Part shown: in pieces, positions 51,764-61,456 of the stretch
How the letters are laid out: each line of letters starts with the position of its first letter
How positions within the stretch are numbered: the stretch's first letter is position 1
NCBI RefSeq assembly: GCF_001298445.1
Contig: NZ_CP012036.1
Span: 5,010,158-5,074,157 of the forward strand
From: Nostoc piscinale CENA21
GTDB taxonomy: Bacteria > Cyanobacteriota > Cyanobacteriia > Cyanobacteriales > Nostocaceae
Length of the DNA stretch: 64,000 nt
Reading direction: 5' to 3'
Position numbers and translations under genes: made by a program
Notes under the pieces: generated by a model
Told to the model about the DNA's origin: nothing
Seen by the model: the letters and a program-made list of their open reading frames with translations, nothing else
Databases searched by the model: none

Positions 51764-52933
51764 ATGCAAATATACTTAGATTACAGTGCTACTACTCCTA
51801 CTCGCCCAGAAGCGATCGCAGCGATGCAAGCAATCCTCACTCAACAGTGGGGTAATCCTTCTAGCTTGCATGAGTGGGGACAAAGGGCGGCGATAGTTCT
51901 GGAACAAGCTAGAGTTCAAGTTGCAGATTTAATTAACGCTATTGATTCAGAATCAATTATTTTTACGGCTGGCGGTACAGAAGCTGATAATTTGGCAATT
52001 TTGGGTGTAGCGAGGTTGTATGCTGTACCGCAACATCTCATTATTTCTAGTGTGGAACATTCCGCCATTTCCGAAACGGTGCGAATGCTAGAAATGTGGG
52101 GTTGGGAAGTTACACGCTTGAGCGTGGATAAGCTAGGAAGAGTTAATCCCTTAGATTTACAAGCTGCATTGCGACATAACACTGTTTTGGTGTCAATAAT
52201 TTACGGACAAAGTGAAGTCGGGACAGTTCAGCCAATTAGCGAGTTGGGTAAAATAGCGCGATCGCATGGTGCAATTTTCCATACAGATGCAGTGCAAGTT
52301 GCGGGACGTTTACCCCTGGATGTGCAGACAATACCAGTTGATTTACTTAGCATTTCCAGCCATAAAATCTACGGGCCGCAAGGTGTCGGGGCATTGTATA
52401 TTCGTCCTGGGGTAAAAATTATGCCTCTGTTAACTGGTGGTGGGCAAGAAATGGGAATGCGTTCTGGGACGCAAGCTGTACCGATAATTGCTGGGTTTGG
52501 TGTCGCCGCCGAATTAGCCGCCAAAGAACTAGCAACCGAAACACCAAGGTTAATTAATTTGCGCGATCGCTTGTTTGCGTTATTAGCAGATGTCCCCGGT
52601 TTAATTCCCACAGGCGATCGCATCCATCGTTTACCCCATCATGTTAGTTTCTGTCTGGAATACGCCGACGGTGAAAAACTTAGCGGTAAAACCTTGGTAC
52701 GACAATTAAACTTAGCGGGTATTGGTATTAGTGCTGGTGCTGCTTGTCATAGCGGTAAACTCAGCCCCAGCCCAATACTTTTAGCAATGGGTTATTCCCA
52801 AAAAGCTGCCCTGGGAGGTATTCGGATGACATTAGGACGAGATACCACAGAAGCCGATATTGATTGGACAGCGATTGTGTTGAAGCAAATTTTACAACGA
52901 CTCACCGCAGATTTTACATTAGCCACACGCTGA
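51764..52933 (+). CDS. Cysteine desulfurase (NifS/IscS family)
   Basis: 389 aa from ATG 51764. PLP Lys in SISSHKIYGPQGVGALYIRP, cofactor-binding IFTAGGTEADNLAILGVA, HTDAVQVAGRL, and the active-site Cys loop GISAGAACHSGKLSPSPILL. It removes sulphur from cysteine for Fe-S clusters and other thiocofactors. The Cys loop differs from the usual SSGSACTS, which may mark a subgroup. No iscU-like gene is adjacent. A promoter should lie in the 200 bp before it. Confidence 0.9.
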   Translation: MQIYLDYSATTPTRPEAIAAMQAILTQQWGNPSSLHEWGQRAAIVLEQARVQVADLINAIDSESIIFTAGGTEADNLAILGVARLYAVPQHLIISSVEHSAISETVRMLEMWGWEVTRLSVDKLGRVNPLDLQAALRHNTVLVSIIYGQSEVGTVQPISELGKIARSHGAIFHTDAVQVAGRLPLDVQTIPVDLLSISSHKIYGPQGVGALYIRPGVKIMPLLTGGGQEMGMRSGTQAVPIIAGFGVAAELAAKELATETPRLINLRDRLFALLADVPGLIPTGDRIHRLPHHVSFCLEYADGEKLSGKTLVRQLNLAGIGISAGAACHSGKLSPSPILLAMGYSQKAALGGIRMTLGRDTTEADIDWTAIVLKQILQRLTADFTLATR

Positions 52934-53364
52934 TATTAATTAAACTTCTTGTTCAACACAGAGCGATCGCAGATAGATTCTCTCATTCACGTCAACAGGC
53001 AATTTAACATTCTATCCTCATTGCTCAGAATCTAAATGAATTGAAGCGATTACTCGAAGATTAGAAAATGACAATTAAATTTCATGATTTTATCTCACGC
53101 ACAGACGCAGGGATGTGATTTGAAATGAGAATGTTCTTGTTCTGAGGTGGAATGCTGGTGTTTTACAGTCGGTTTACAAGTGATACTGTATATATTTATA
53201 CATTCATTAAAATAAAATGACAAGCGATCGCACTGCGGAATGGGATCATTGCAATACTTAAAAAAGCCTTAAGTATTTTAATATATCTATCTTAAGTGTA
53301 AGTAAATAAAGAGAAGGATTTGGGAAATATGGAGATATGGGTAAATTTTTAAGGAGGTATTCAA
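52934..53364. other. 431-bp intergenic region
   Basis: AT-rich, with an imperfect hairpin AATACTTAA-AAAAGCC-TTAAGTATT at 53253-53277. HIP1 sites at 52963 and 53224. No ORF. Confidence 0.45.
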
Positions 53365-53553
53365 ATGCAGAACTTGCGCCTTTACTCCACGATTTCAAAA
53401 TCATTGATTCCTGAAACTCACACAAAAAAGCTGGCAGTTTTAATTGAATGGTGCAAAATTATTCATGGTTGCATCGAAGCTGGGCAAATTGAGGATGCCA
53501 AAATTTTTCTAGAGCAGGCAATTCAGGAAGCTGAAATGCCAAGTAGAGAATAA
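53365..53553 (+). CDS. Small hypothetical protein
   Basis: 62 aa with a textbook ribosome site (AAGGAGGT, 6 nt before ATG 53365), the strongest in the window. Helical, with two Cys (IEWCKIIHGCIEAGQIEDAK) and an acidic C-terminal helix. I do not recognise its family. The strong site suggests it is well translated. Confidence 0.7.
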   Translation: MQNLRLYSTISKSLIPETHTKKLAVLIEWCKIIHGCIEAGQIEDAKIFLEQAIQEAEMPSRE

Positions 53554-53627
53554 ATTAATTCACATCGGCATCAGGTAAAACTGGAAATGCTAAACATATT
53601 CAATATACTCACGAAATACGAAAAACG

Positions 53628-53658
53628 AAGGAGTCAGAATAATTTTCTGGCTCCTTTT
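53628..53658. terminator. Bidirectional terminator between small ORF and clpB
   Basis: AAGGAGTCAGAA and TTTTCTGGCTCCTT form a stem of about 12 bp (one mismatch) with T-rich sequence on the plus side. It lies 25 bp downstream of the clpB stop and serves both converging genes. Confidence 0.65.
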
Positions 53659-53682
53659 AATTAGAAGAATATATAGCAGGTG

Positions 53683-56325
53683 TTATGTAATTGCCTGTGG
53701 GACTGATACTTTCACAGTAGATTTTTTACGAAAAATCAATTTTTCTTCGGCTTTATCAATGAGGATAGTATCACCGCCAATGAAGGTATTTTCTAATATC
53801 TTTGTAGCGATGGGGTTTTCAACTTCTCTACGAATGGCTCGTTTTAAGGGACGTGCACCATAAACTGGATCATAGCCCATTTCTACTAAGTAATCACAAG
53901 CTTCTTGAGTGATTTCAAAGGATATTTTCTGTTCTTTCAACAAGTTCTCAACGCGCTTGAGTTGAATGCGGATGATGTGGCGCATTTCGGAACGGCTGAG
54001 GGTATGGAAGAGAATGATATCATCTACACGGTTGAGAAATTCGGGGCGGAAGTGCGATCGCAGTGCATCTGTGACTCGTTCCCGCATCATGTCATATTTA
54101 GTATCATCGCCAGACACATCTAAAATGTGTTCGCTACCAATGTTACTGGTCATGACAATCACGGTATTACGAAAATCTACTGTTCTGCCTTGAGAATCAG
54201 TAATTCTACCATCATCAAGTACCTGCAACAGAATATTAAATACATCAGGATGGGCTTTTTCTACTTCATCCAGCAGCACAACTGAGTAAGGATGGCGGCG
54301 CACAGCCTCGGAAAGTTGACCACCTTCTTCGTAACCCACATACCCAGGAGGCGCACCAACTAACCGCGCTACCGAGTGTTTTTCCATATACTCGGACATA
54401 TCAAGGCGTACCAAAGCATCTTCAGAATCAAAGAGAAACTGCGCTAAAGCACGGGCAAGTTCTGTTTTACCTACGCCAGTCGGCCCCATAAATAAAAATG
54501 AACCGATGGGACGACTGGGGTCTTTCATCCCGGCGCGGGCGAGACGAATGGCGGCGGCGACGGCTTCGACGGCTTCATGTTGACCAATGACCCGTTCGTG
54601 TAAATGGCTTTCGAGTTGCAGTAGTTTTTGCCGTTCTGACTCTAGCAGACGGTTGACGGGGATACCTGTCCACTTGGCGACGATTTCAGCGATATCGGCC
54701 TCAGTGACTTGTTCGCGCAACAAAGTCGAACCTTGGCTTTGTAATTCTAAAAGTTTGGTTTCTTTAGCTTCGCGATCGCGCTGCACACCCTCCAATTTGC
54801 CATACTTCAATTGGGCAGCTTTATTCAAATCGTAAGCCCGTTCAGCTTGATCAATTTGTAACCGCAAAGATTCTTCTTCTTTCTTTAAAGCACTGATGGC
54901 TTCTAACAGTTGCTTTTCACCTTGCCATTGTTCGTTAAATTCTTGCTGTTTGAACTTTAAGGTGTCAATTTCCTGTTCAATGCGCTGCAAACGTTCCCGC
55001 GTTTGGGTAGGAACCTTTTCTTCACCAGCGAGTGAGAGTTTTTCCATTTCTAGCTGCATCAAGCGGCGGTCAATGGCTTCCAATTCTGAAGGCTTGGAGG
55101 TAATCTCCATTTTTAACTGTGCTGCGGCTTCATCTACTAAGTCAATGGCTTTGTCAGGTAAGAAGCGGTCAGAAATATAACGCGCTGACAAAGTAGCCGC
55201 CGCCACTAGGGCTGAGTCGGAAATTTTGACGTTGTGGTGAACTTCGTAACGTTCTTTCAAACCCCGCAAAATCGAGATAGTATTTTCTACGCTGGGTTGG
55301 TCAACAAATACTTGTTGAAAACGGCGTTCTAAGGCTGCGTCTTTTTCAATGTATTTGCGATATTCATCTAAAGTTGTTGCGCCAATACACCGCAGTTCAC
55401 CCCGCGCCAGCATCGGTTTGAGTAAATTCCCTGCATCCATCGCCCCTTGTTGGTTGGAACCAGTACCAACAACGGTGTGCAGTTCATCAATAAACAGGAC
55501 AATTTGTCCGTTAGACTCGATAACTTCCTTGAGGACGGCTTTCAGGCGGTCTTCAAATTCACCCCGATATTTTGCCCCAGCGATTAAACTACCGATATCT
55601 AAAGAAATTAATTGCCGATTTTTCAGCGATTCTGGGACATCACCATTAATGATACGCTGCGCCAAAGCTTCTGCGATCGCAGTTTTCCCTACACCTGGTT
55701 CACCAATTAAAACTGGGTTATTTTTACTCCGGCGAGATAAGACTTGAATCACACGGCGAATTTCATCATCCCGCCCAATAACGGGGTCGAGTTTTCCCGC
55801 TTTGGCTTGTTCTGTTAAGTCCCGACCAAATTTTTGCAGTGCTTCGTAGCGAGACTCTGGATTTTGGTCTGTCACTTTTTGGCTACCACGCACCGCTTTA
55901 ATTGCCGTTTCTAAAGTACTACTATCCGCATTAAAACCTTTGAGTATCCGCCGCCCAATACGTTCATCTTCTGCAAAACCCAAGAGAATATGTTCTACAG
56001 AAATGTAGGTATCTTTCATTTTGACTCTGGCTTCCTCGGCGCGGTCAAGCAGCACATCTAAAGTGCGACCGAGGTAAAGTTGGTCATTATTGGCAACTTT
56101 GGGCTGACGTTGAGTATAAGCTTCGAGTTGCTGTTGCAAACGGATGGGGTCGATTTCCGCCCGTGCTAAAATGCGAATCGCTAAACTAGTGGGTTCTTCT
56201 AAAAGGGCAATAATTAAATGTTCAACGTCTAATTGTTGTTGTTTATAAGCACGAACTATATCCTGAGATTTAACAATCGCTTCCCAGGCTTTATCTGTAA
56301 ATTTATTGGGATCTGTAGGCTGCAT
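53683..56325 (-). CDS. clpB: ATP-dependent disaggregase ClpB
   Basis: 880 aa. Clp N-terminal double repeat (1-150), AAA+ 1 with Walker A GEPGVGKT and Walker B LFIDELHTVVG, the long coiled-coil M domain (about 410-530) that distinguishes ClpB from ClpC, AAA+ 2 with GPTGVGKT and LLDEVEKAHPDV, and the C-terminal domain. It rescues aggregated proteins with DnaK. Length (880) is a little above the typical 860-875 because of a C-terminal basic tail. No HrcA/CIRCE element was noticed upstream. Confidence 0.96.
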   Translation of the reverse strand: MQPTDPNKFTDKAWEAIVKSQDIVRAYKQQQLDVEHLIIALLEEPTSLAIRILARAEIDPIRLQQQLEAYTQRQPKVANNDQLYLGRTLDVLLDRAEEARVKMKDTYISVEHILLGFAEDERIGRRILKGFNADSSTLETAIKAVRGSQKVTDQNPESRYEALQKFGRDLTEQAKAGKLDPVIGRDDEIRRVIQVLSRRSKNNPVLIGEPGVGKTAIAEALAQRIINGDVPESLKNRQLISLDIGSLIAGAKYRGEFEDRLKAVLKEVIESNGQIVLFIDELHTVVGTGSNQQGAMDAGNLLKPMLARGELRCIGATTLDEYRKYIEKDAALERRFQQVFVDQPSVENTISILRGLKERYEVHHNVKISDSALVAAATLSARYISDRFLPDKAIDLVDEAAAQLKMEITSKPSELEAIDRRLMQLEMEKLSLAGEEKVPTQTRERLQRIEQEIDTLKFKQQEFNEQWQGEKQLLEAISALKKEEESLRLQIDQAERAYDLNKAAQLKYGKLEGVQRDREAKETKLLELQSQGSTLLREQVTEADIAEIVAKWTGIPVNRLLESERQKLLQLESHLHERVIGQHEAVEAVAAAIRLARAGMKDPSRPIGSFLFMGPTGVGKTELARALAQFLFDSEDALVRLDMSEYMEKHSVARLVGAPPGYVGYEEGGQLSEAVRRHPYSVVLLDEVEKAHPDVFNILLQVLDDGRITDSQGRTVDFRNTVIVMTSNIGSEHILDVSGDDTKYDMMRERVTDALRSHFRPEFLNRVDDIILFHTLSRSEMRHIIRIQLKRVENLLKEQKISFEITQEACDYLVEMGYDPVYGARPLKRAIRREVENPIATKILENTFIGGDTILIDKAEEKLIFRKKSTVKVSVPQAIT

Positions 56326-56785
56326 CGTTACGAAGTTGAATTGCGGATTTTATTTAAGAAATTGGAGTTGGGAAAAGGTAGAGGACTTATTATGAGATGC
56401 GATCGCTGCATCCCCTGTTAGTAGCGTAGGATGAAATAGAGCTAGAGGCTAGGGGAGAGGAATAATCAATATTAAAAGATTTAGAACCAGAGAGACTTGC
56501 TACCAACAAGAATAAACATTCACACTTCATACTTTTACAGTATTCTCTCCCCAAATCATTATCCAAGCACTATTGAGTTGAAATCCGCGTGTATCTGTGG
56601 TTGCAAGTTTGGCGTAATTTATTTTCGGGAAGGGTTTGGGGGTATACAGGTCAGGGCTTCCGCACACAGGTTTTCTGTGAAAAAGGGGTGTAAGGGTTTT
56701 TAATACCTGCATCCCTACGGAGAAGTCAAAAGTTATCTGACTTTTGACTTGATTTTGCACCTTACACCCTAATCCTAATCAAAAA
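56326..56785. other. 460-bp region of dispersed repeats
   Basis: Includes a GCGATCGC site (56399), AGAGGCTAGGGG units and the segment AAGGGGTGTAAGGGTTTT (56682), related to repeats inside the Pit gene. The two small opposite-strand open frames here are not credible. Confidence 0.5.
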
Positions 56786-57220
56786 TTATTGCGATACGAG
56801 TTGTTCTTGTGATGTTTGCTTGGCGGCTGATCCTTGAGTAACCAATTGAATTAGTTCAATTTTGTATCCGTCGGGATCTTCCACAAAAGCAATGACTGTC
56901 GAACCATGTTTCATTGGCCCTGGTTCCCGCACTACCTTCCCACCACGATTTTTAATGGCTTCACAAGTAGCATAAATGTCATCCACTCCCAAAGCGATGT
57001 GACCGTAAGCATTACCTAATTCGTACTTTTCTACTCCCCAGTTATAGGTTAATTCAATAACTGCATTGTCACTTTCATCACCATAGCCAACAAAAGCCAA
57101 GGTAAATTCTCCGCCTGGATAATCTTTTTGTCGTAGTAATTTCATACCTAGGAGATCACAGTAGAATTTTAATGATTCTTCTAGGTTTCCTACCCGCAGC
57201 ATTGTATGTAGTAAGCGCAT
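56786..57220 (-). CDS. gloA: Lactoylglutathione lyase (glyoxalase I)
   Basis: 144 aa. Canonical GloA sequence: MRLLHTMLRVGNLEESLKFY, GMKLLRQKDYPGGEFTLAFV, ELTYNWGVEKYELGNAYGHI, VREPGPMKHGSTVIAFVEDP, DGYKIELIQ. Metal ligands His6, Glu (EL in VIELTY), His (GHIAL) and Glu (YKIEL) are in place. It detoxifies methylglyoxal with glutathione. Confidence 0.95.
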   Translation of the reverse strand: MRLLHTMLRVGNLEESLKFYCDLLGMKLLRQKDYPGGEFTLAFVGYGDESDNAVIELTYNWGVEKYELGNAYGHIALGVDDIYATCEAIKNRGGKVVREPGPMKHGSTVIAFVEDPDGYKIELIQLVTQGSAAKQTSQEQLVSQ

Positions 57221-57401
57221 AATGAATTTTGACTCTCAGGTTATTGATGTCTGCCAACATTCTACAAGGGACTGATAAATGAGGATGAAGCCTCAATTCT
57301 GTAGATACATTTTGAGAGAGACTCTACAGCAATTATTTTATGCAAATTTTTGCGATATTTAGTGATTATTTGCTTTTTTTCCAAATATTGTTTGAAATAC
57401 T

Positions 57402-57431
57402 TAACGCACCGTCCCAAAAGGTGGTGCGTTA
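57402..57431. terminator. Hairpin downstream of the 60-aa gene
   Basis: TAACGCACC and GGTGCGTTA, 9-bp perfect stem around a 12-nt loop. No T tract; could be a processing or REP-type element rather than a terminator. Confidence 0.45.
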
Positions 57432-57499
57432 TGCAAAAACAAACAGAACAAAGAGTTTTAAGATTTAGCTATAACTCTTGACTACTCAAAAATAGAACT

Positions 57500-57682
57500 T
57501 TAAGCTGCTCTATCTTCGCGTTCTATTTGTTGGCGAATGGTATCAATGGCAGCATTAATACCAGATAGCTTAGATTCTAAATCATCTCGCATCCAAGTTA
57601 GGAACTTGAGTTTACGTTCTAAATGAGCTTTGTGCGAAACTGGTTCGCCACTATAACAGCCGTAACCCCAAAAAGGAAACAT
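57500..57682 (-). CDS. Small hypothetical protein
   Basis: 60 aa from ATG 57682. Short aromatic N-terminus (MFPFWGYGCYSGEP), then a coiled-coil-like helix (HLERKLKFLTWMRDDLESKLSG) and acidic/basic C-terminal helix (AAIDTIRQQIERED). Similar in outline to DUF5320-type or similar small helix proteins, but the family is not confirmed. Confidence 0.6.
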   Translation of the reverse strand: MFPFWGYGCYSGEPVSHKAHLERKLKFLTWMRDDLESKLSGINAAIDTIRQQIEREDRAA

Positions 57683-57852
57683 ATTTTGCCTCTTAATTTA
57701 GCTAGATAAAAGTGCTATATACTGCACTACTAACTTACATTCTGACTAAAAACAATCCGGCTGGTAGAGTAAAAACCGACCAAGACATTACGTGTTGGGA
57801 AAAATATCAGGGAATTGTTTTTGATGTATGTTAAATTATCAAGCGTAGAGAA

Positions 57853-58422
57853 TTAAGCAGAATTTAATACTGACTGCGATCGCCACTGATTGCCAGGTAG
57901 AATAAACATTATAGCAGATTTAAGTCCTTTAATTATTCTTTCTCCAGTCGAAAGTAATCGTTCCCAACGGTCTTTTCTAATTTCTTGATGCTGAATAGCG
58001 TTACGTGCTTTGTTGGCGTTACGTAAACTATCGATTAAGTTAGTTAAAGCCTCAAAAATAGTTGTAACAATTACTTTAGTGCTGACTTTGGTTGGTAATA
58101 CGATATTTGGGGCAGTTTGTATTAGATGAACTAGCTGCGATTGCATTTGTTCATCTGGCATTAACCCTGATGGATAATTAATTACAATAGATGAAGCTGT
58201 AGGGTTAATTCTCACTTTTGCATTCTTAATTTGGGATTCTATAGCTACCTTTAATTTATTGGCATATTCTGCATCTTTAGAAAGTCGAGGCACCCGAAAG
58301 CGGATTCTTCCAGAAATTGCGTGAGCAATGCTATATGCAATTTGTTGAGATGAAGTTTTCTGATTAGCTAGATTTTTACCTTGCTTATTTTGGCGTAAAC
58401 TAAATAATTTTTTATAATTCAT
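57853..58422 (-). CDS. HMA-like (HMA_2) domain protein
   Basis: 189 aa from ATG 58422 (MNYKKLFSLRQNKQGK); an upstream start at 58485 is less likely. A single ferredoxin-like domain, SIAHAISGRIRFRVPRLSKD and KNAKVRINPTASSIVINYPSG, has the HMA_2 pattern but no CxxC metal motif. The C-terminal half is helical, with a hydrophobic stretch near the end (GLKSAIMFILPG). Function unknown. Confidence 0.6.
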   Translation of the reverse strand: MNYKKLFSLRQNKQGKNLANQKTSSQQIAYSIAHAISGRIRFRVPRLSKDAEYANKLKVAIESQIKNAKVRINPTASSIVINYPSGLMPDEQMQSQLVHLIQTAPNIVLPTKVSTKVIVTTIFEALTNLIDSLRNANKARNAIQHQEIRKDRWERLLSTGERIIKGLKSAIMFILPGNQWRSQSVLNSA

Positions 58423-58640
58423 ATCCAAATGGGGGCTTAACAAAAAAATATTTTTATTTATATCTTTTGTAATTATTTCAATCAATTAGACATAACATCA
58501 AATATCATAAGTGTGTCATGTTGACAACAACTCTATCTACAGAAGAGTATCAGCAACTATCAAAGGTATGAAATAAATCTAGACTTACGGCTCAGTTTAC
58601 TTAGCTAAAATGAAACAATTTAAGTTAAAGGTATAAATCA

Positions 58641-58844
58641 ATGTCAGAAGCTTTCCCATTTTCCAATTCTGCTGAATTCAATGAATGGCATCAAGGTATT
58701 ACAATGGCTAACCGCAATAACATCTTCTGTCATTGTCGCAGTTGTCAGTATGAATGGATTGATTCTTTGTACAATGCTGTATGCCAAAAATGTGGGAGCC
58801 AAGATGTTGAATATATATCTTGTTGGCAGTTTCCTGATGACTAA
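58641..58844 (+). CDS. Small zinc-ribbon-like protein
   Basis: 67 aa from ATG 58641. Two CxxC-type pairs, CHCRSC and CQKC, are separated by about 15 residues, like a zinc ribbon. The rest has no known motif. The next gene converges on it, with a hairpin between. Confidence 0.65.
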   Translation: MSEAFPFSNSAEFNEWHQGITMANRNNIFCHCRSCQYEWIDSLYNAVCQKCGSQDVEYISCWQFPDD

Positions 58845-58897
58845 AATTATTTAAAAATTGTTATTCTAGAGTATTCCTAAATTATGCGTGAACCAAA

Positions 58898-58930
58898 AGA
58901 TCCCCGACTTCTCCAAGAAGTCGGGGATCT
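58898..58930. repeat. Perfect palindrome, terminator/REP-like
   Basis: AGATCCCCGACTTCT-CCA-AGAAGTCGGGGATCT, a 15-bp perfect stem with a 3-nt loop between two converging genes. This is a common dispersed palindrome of cyanobacterial genomes and probably acts as a terminator. Confidence 0.8.
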
Positions 58931-58978
58931 CAACAACATTGAGACTTATAAGTTTCAATGTTTTCGGAGTAATAAAAT

Positions 58979-59461
58979 TTAGCGAGCAAGTACCGCTATC
59001 TTGGCGTGTTTATTTACATAGTTAACAAATAATTGCTTCAGCCTCGGACTCACACTAAAACCATTAAAGTCTTCTAAAAAGCCAAAGCCTAAACTTTTGG
59101 CTTTAGCTAAGGTTTGCTCTGCGTTTAGTCCCTCTTTAATGGCTATACTTAACAGCGCAATTCCTGTTGAACGCATCCCGGCAGCACAGTGGATGAGAAC
59201 TGGTTTAGGTAGCTGTTCTAGCGTTTTTAGGGTTTGGGTAATCAATTCTTCATTCAGTGCTTCTAGCTTCACGGGTAAGTTGACATAATATAGTCCCAAT
59301 TTTTCAGCAAGTTTTTGCTCATCCTGAAAAAATCCTAATTCATCAGGCGATCGCAAATTTAACACGGACTTATAACCTTCTGGGATAGCTTGCTCTAGCT
59401 GTTTTACTGAGATTTGTCCTGTTGTTGTTAAGCTGTCGTTGATTAATATGGCGTTATTCAC
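58979..59461 (-). CDS. DUF442/beta-lactamase hydrolase-like phosphatase
   Basis: 160 aa from GTG 59461 (AAGGAG ribosome site 5 nt upstream); the longer TTG reading is less likely. Tyrosine-phosphatase P-loop HCAAGMRST (C-x5-R). Preceded by VLNLRSPDELGFFQDEQKLA and KLEALNEELITQTLKTLEQL. Similar to the DUF442 domain found fused to sulphide or persulphide-related hydrolases. Substrate unknown. Confidence 0.85.
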   Translation of the reverse strand: MNNAILINDSLTTTGQISVKQLEQAIPEGYKSVLNLRSPDELGFFQDEQKLAEKLGLYYVNLPVKLEALNEELITQTLKTLEQLPKPVLIHCAAGMRSTGIALLSIAIKEGLNAEQTLAKAKSLGFGFLEDFNGFSVSPRLKQLFVNYVNKHAKIAVLAR

Positions 59462-60107
59462 ATTCACTCCTTCTAACTTGAATCGCAAAGATGCTGTGAG
59501 CAGCTATTCAAAAATGCACAGCGAAATCTGACAAAAATGCCATTAATCGGCTGATTAACGCTAAATTTGTCTTTTTGTTTTGATAATTTTATTGCTCTTC
59601 TCATAATATACGGTTAGTCTATCGATTTACTGGTGTTTAAAACAAATAATTGATATTCCTGTTAGGTTTAGTTGTTTTTATCTTTGAAGCAGAAGGAAAA
59701 CCGACCCCTAACTCTGCTGTGACTCGGAGGAAGGGTTGAAGACCCCCAACGAAAAGTGGCTATTGTTCAGGAGCAGTCGGAATACCTTTCTGTTGTGTTA
59801 GCTTTCTCGCAGGATGCAAAACCTCTTGCCTTCTGCCTCCTGCCTCCTTTAACTCTTCAGCGAGATCGCAAGCGGTGGCAGTTATTAGACGAATTAATTG
59901 CAGAAAGCGAAGAACTAGGCTTTTACGAATAGAGATTTTGGGCGTTACTGATTACGGGGATGATTTTTGTCTCACGCAAAGACGCAAAGAGCAAGAGTTT
60001 TAAAAGTGGAATTTTATGATTTCATCCCGCATTTATGCAACGCCGGATTTTGTAATTAAACATGAATTCGGTAATTCCGAAAGTTTATAGCTCAACGTTG
60101 ACCGCAA
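59462..60107. other. 646-bp region with a gene remnant and STRR units
   Basis: STRR-like GCCTTCTGCCTCCTGCC (59829). A C-terminal coding fragment at about 59853-59932 reads QRDRKRWQLLDELIAESEEL before a TAG, without an intact 5' end. No other ORF. Confidence 0.5.
59853..59932 (+). pseudogene. C-terminal gene fragment
   Basis: Frame ending at TAG 59930-59932 reads QRDRKRWQLLDELIAESEEL then GFYE. The composition is coding-like, but 5' of it is only repeat sequence. The parental family is not recognised. Confidence 0.35.
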
Positions 60108-61193
60108 ATGTTACATCTAAGATTGTTGAGCGGTGAAAAAATCAAGGTGAAAGCACAGGTATTTAGAGGCGTAAATCAACTTTCTTACGAAGAAATCCCA
60201 GTTCCAACCCTAGAACCAGATGAGGTGCTGGTGCAGGTGCAAGTTGTGGGGCTGTGTCAGTCAGATATTAAAAAAATTCGTTATCCTCTTTATGAACCGC
60301 CACGCATATTTGGACATGAAACTGCGGGAAAAATTGCCGCCGTGGGTTCGGAAGTTAGAGGTTGGCAAGTGGGACAAAGGGTAGCGGTGATGCACCACAT
60401 CCCATGTATGCGTTGCGCTTATTGTTTAAATGATAATTTCTCGATGTGCAATGTCTACAAAAATATTTCTACCACAGCAGGGTTTAACGCTAGTGGTGGT
60501 GGTTTTGCAGAATATGTAAAAGTACCAGGACACATTGTGCAGAATGGTGGGTTAATTTCCATACCCGATGATATTAGTTTTGAAGAAGCAAGTTTTGTTG
60601 AACCAACGAATTGCTGTCTCAAAGCTGTGAAAAAAGCCCAAATTGCACCTGGACAAACTGTATTAGTCACCGGAGCCGGGCCAATTGGTTTGATGTTTGT
60701 GATGTTGGTGAAGTATTTTGGCGCAAAAGCGATCGCTACTGATTTACTACCATCTAGAATCGAAAAAGCCTTAAATGTGGGTGCAGAAGCAGCTTTTGAT
60801 GCCCGTGATCCCGATTTACCCACGAAAATTCACGCCCTCACAAATGGACTAGGTGTGGATGTGACCTTGCTGGCTGTACCTAGTGAAAAAGCATTCTTTC
60901 AAGCACTAGACTGCACCCGTAAAGGGGGGAAAATACTGTTTTTCGCTGAATTTCCCGATGAATTAGAAATTCCTATCAATCCGAATATTCTTTACCGCCG
61001 AGAAATTGATTTGATGGGAAGTTACAGTTCTTCTTACCGTCTTCAGTCGCTTTCGGCTGATATTGTATTTAATCGGCGGATTGATATTCCAGCCTTAATT
61101 AGCGATCGCTACCCTCTCAAAGATTTATCAGCAGCCGTAGAACAAGCGATCGCCCCTTCTCCTGATACATACAAAATATTAATCTATCCTTGA
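60108..61193 (+). CDS. Zinc-dependent alcohol dehydrogenase family protein
   Basis: 361 aa by the longest reading; GTG 60147 (V-KAQVFRGV) is a natural alternative start. The structural zinc site is CMRCAYCLNDNFSMC, the catalytic Zn region GLCQSD and FGHETAGKIAAVGSEV, and the Rossmann motif VLVTGAGPIGLMFVMLVK. Layout matches sorbitol/threonine dehydrogenase-like members. Substrate cannot be told from sequence. Confidence 0.88.
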   Translation: MLHLRLLSGEKIKVKAQVFRGVNQLSYEEIPVPTLEPDEVLVQVQVVGLCQSDIKKIRYPLYEPPRIFGHETAGKIAAVGSEVRGWQVGQRVAVMHHIPCMRCAYCLNDNFSMCNVYKNISTTAGFNASGGGFAEYVKVPGHIVQNGGLISIPDDISFEEASFVEPTNCCLKAVKKAQIAPGQTVLVTGAGPIGLMFVMLVKYFGAKAIATDLLPSRIEKALNVGAEAAFDARDPDLPTKIHALTNGLGVDVTLLAVPSEKAFFQALDCTRKGGKILFFAEFPDELEIPINPNILYRREIDLMGSYSSSYRLQSLSADIVFNRRIDIPALISDRYPLKDLSAAVEQAIAPSPDTYKILIYP

Positions 61194-61270
61194 TCCGGGC
61201 AAAGAAGCTAACTCGTAGAAAATACTTATAGCTAATTGTCAATTGAAGTGTGAAGTATGAAGTAAGGACG

Positions 61271-61382
61271 TGTGCAACTTTAACCCCCAACCCCTTCTCT
61301 ACGAGGAAAGGGAAGCAAGACTCAAATCCTCTCTCCGCTTCGGGGAGAGGTTTGGAGAGGGGTTTCAAAAATAAGTTGCACA
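61271..61382. mobile_element. MITE-like palindromic element
   Basis: Terminal inverted repeats TGTGCAACTT (61271-61280) and AAGTTGCACA (61373-61382) enclose 92 bp that fold internally (CTCTCC-GCTTCG-GGGAGAG). No ORF. Short size and structure suggest a non-autonomous element. Confidence 0.55.
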
Positions 61383-61456
61383 TTGCGTGAAGTATGAAAA
61401 TTTATTCTCTACTTTCCTACTTCTTACTTTCCACCAATCTCCATCTACCCCAACTT

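Noticed and set aside
56497..56760. Opposite-strand small frames at 56.5-56.8 kb
   Set aside because: Both are short, repeat-derived and without ribosome sites.
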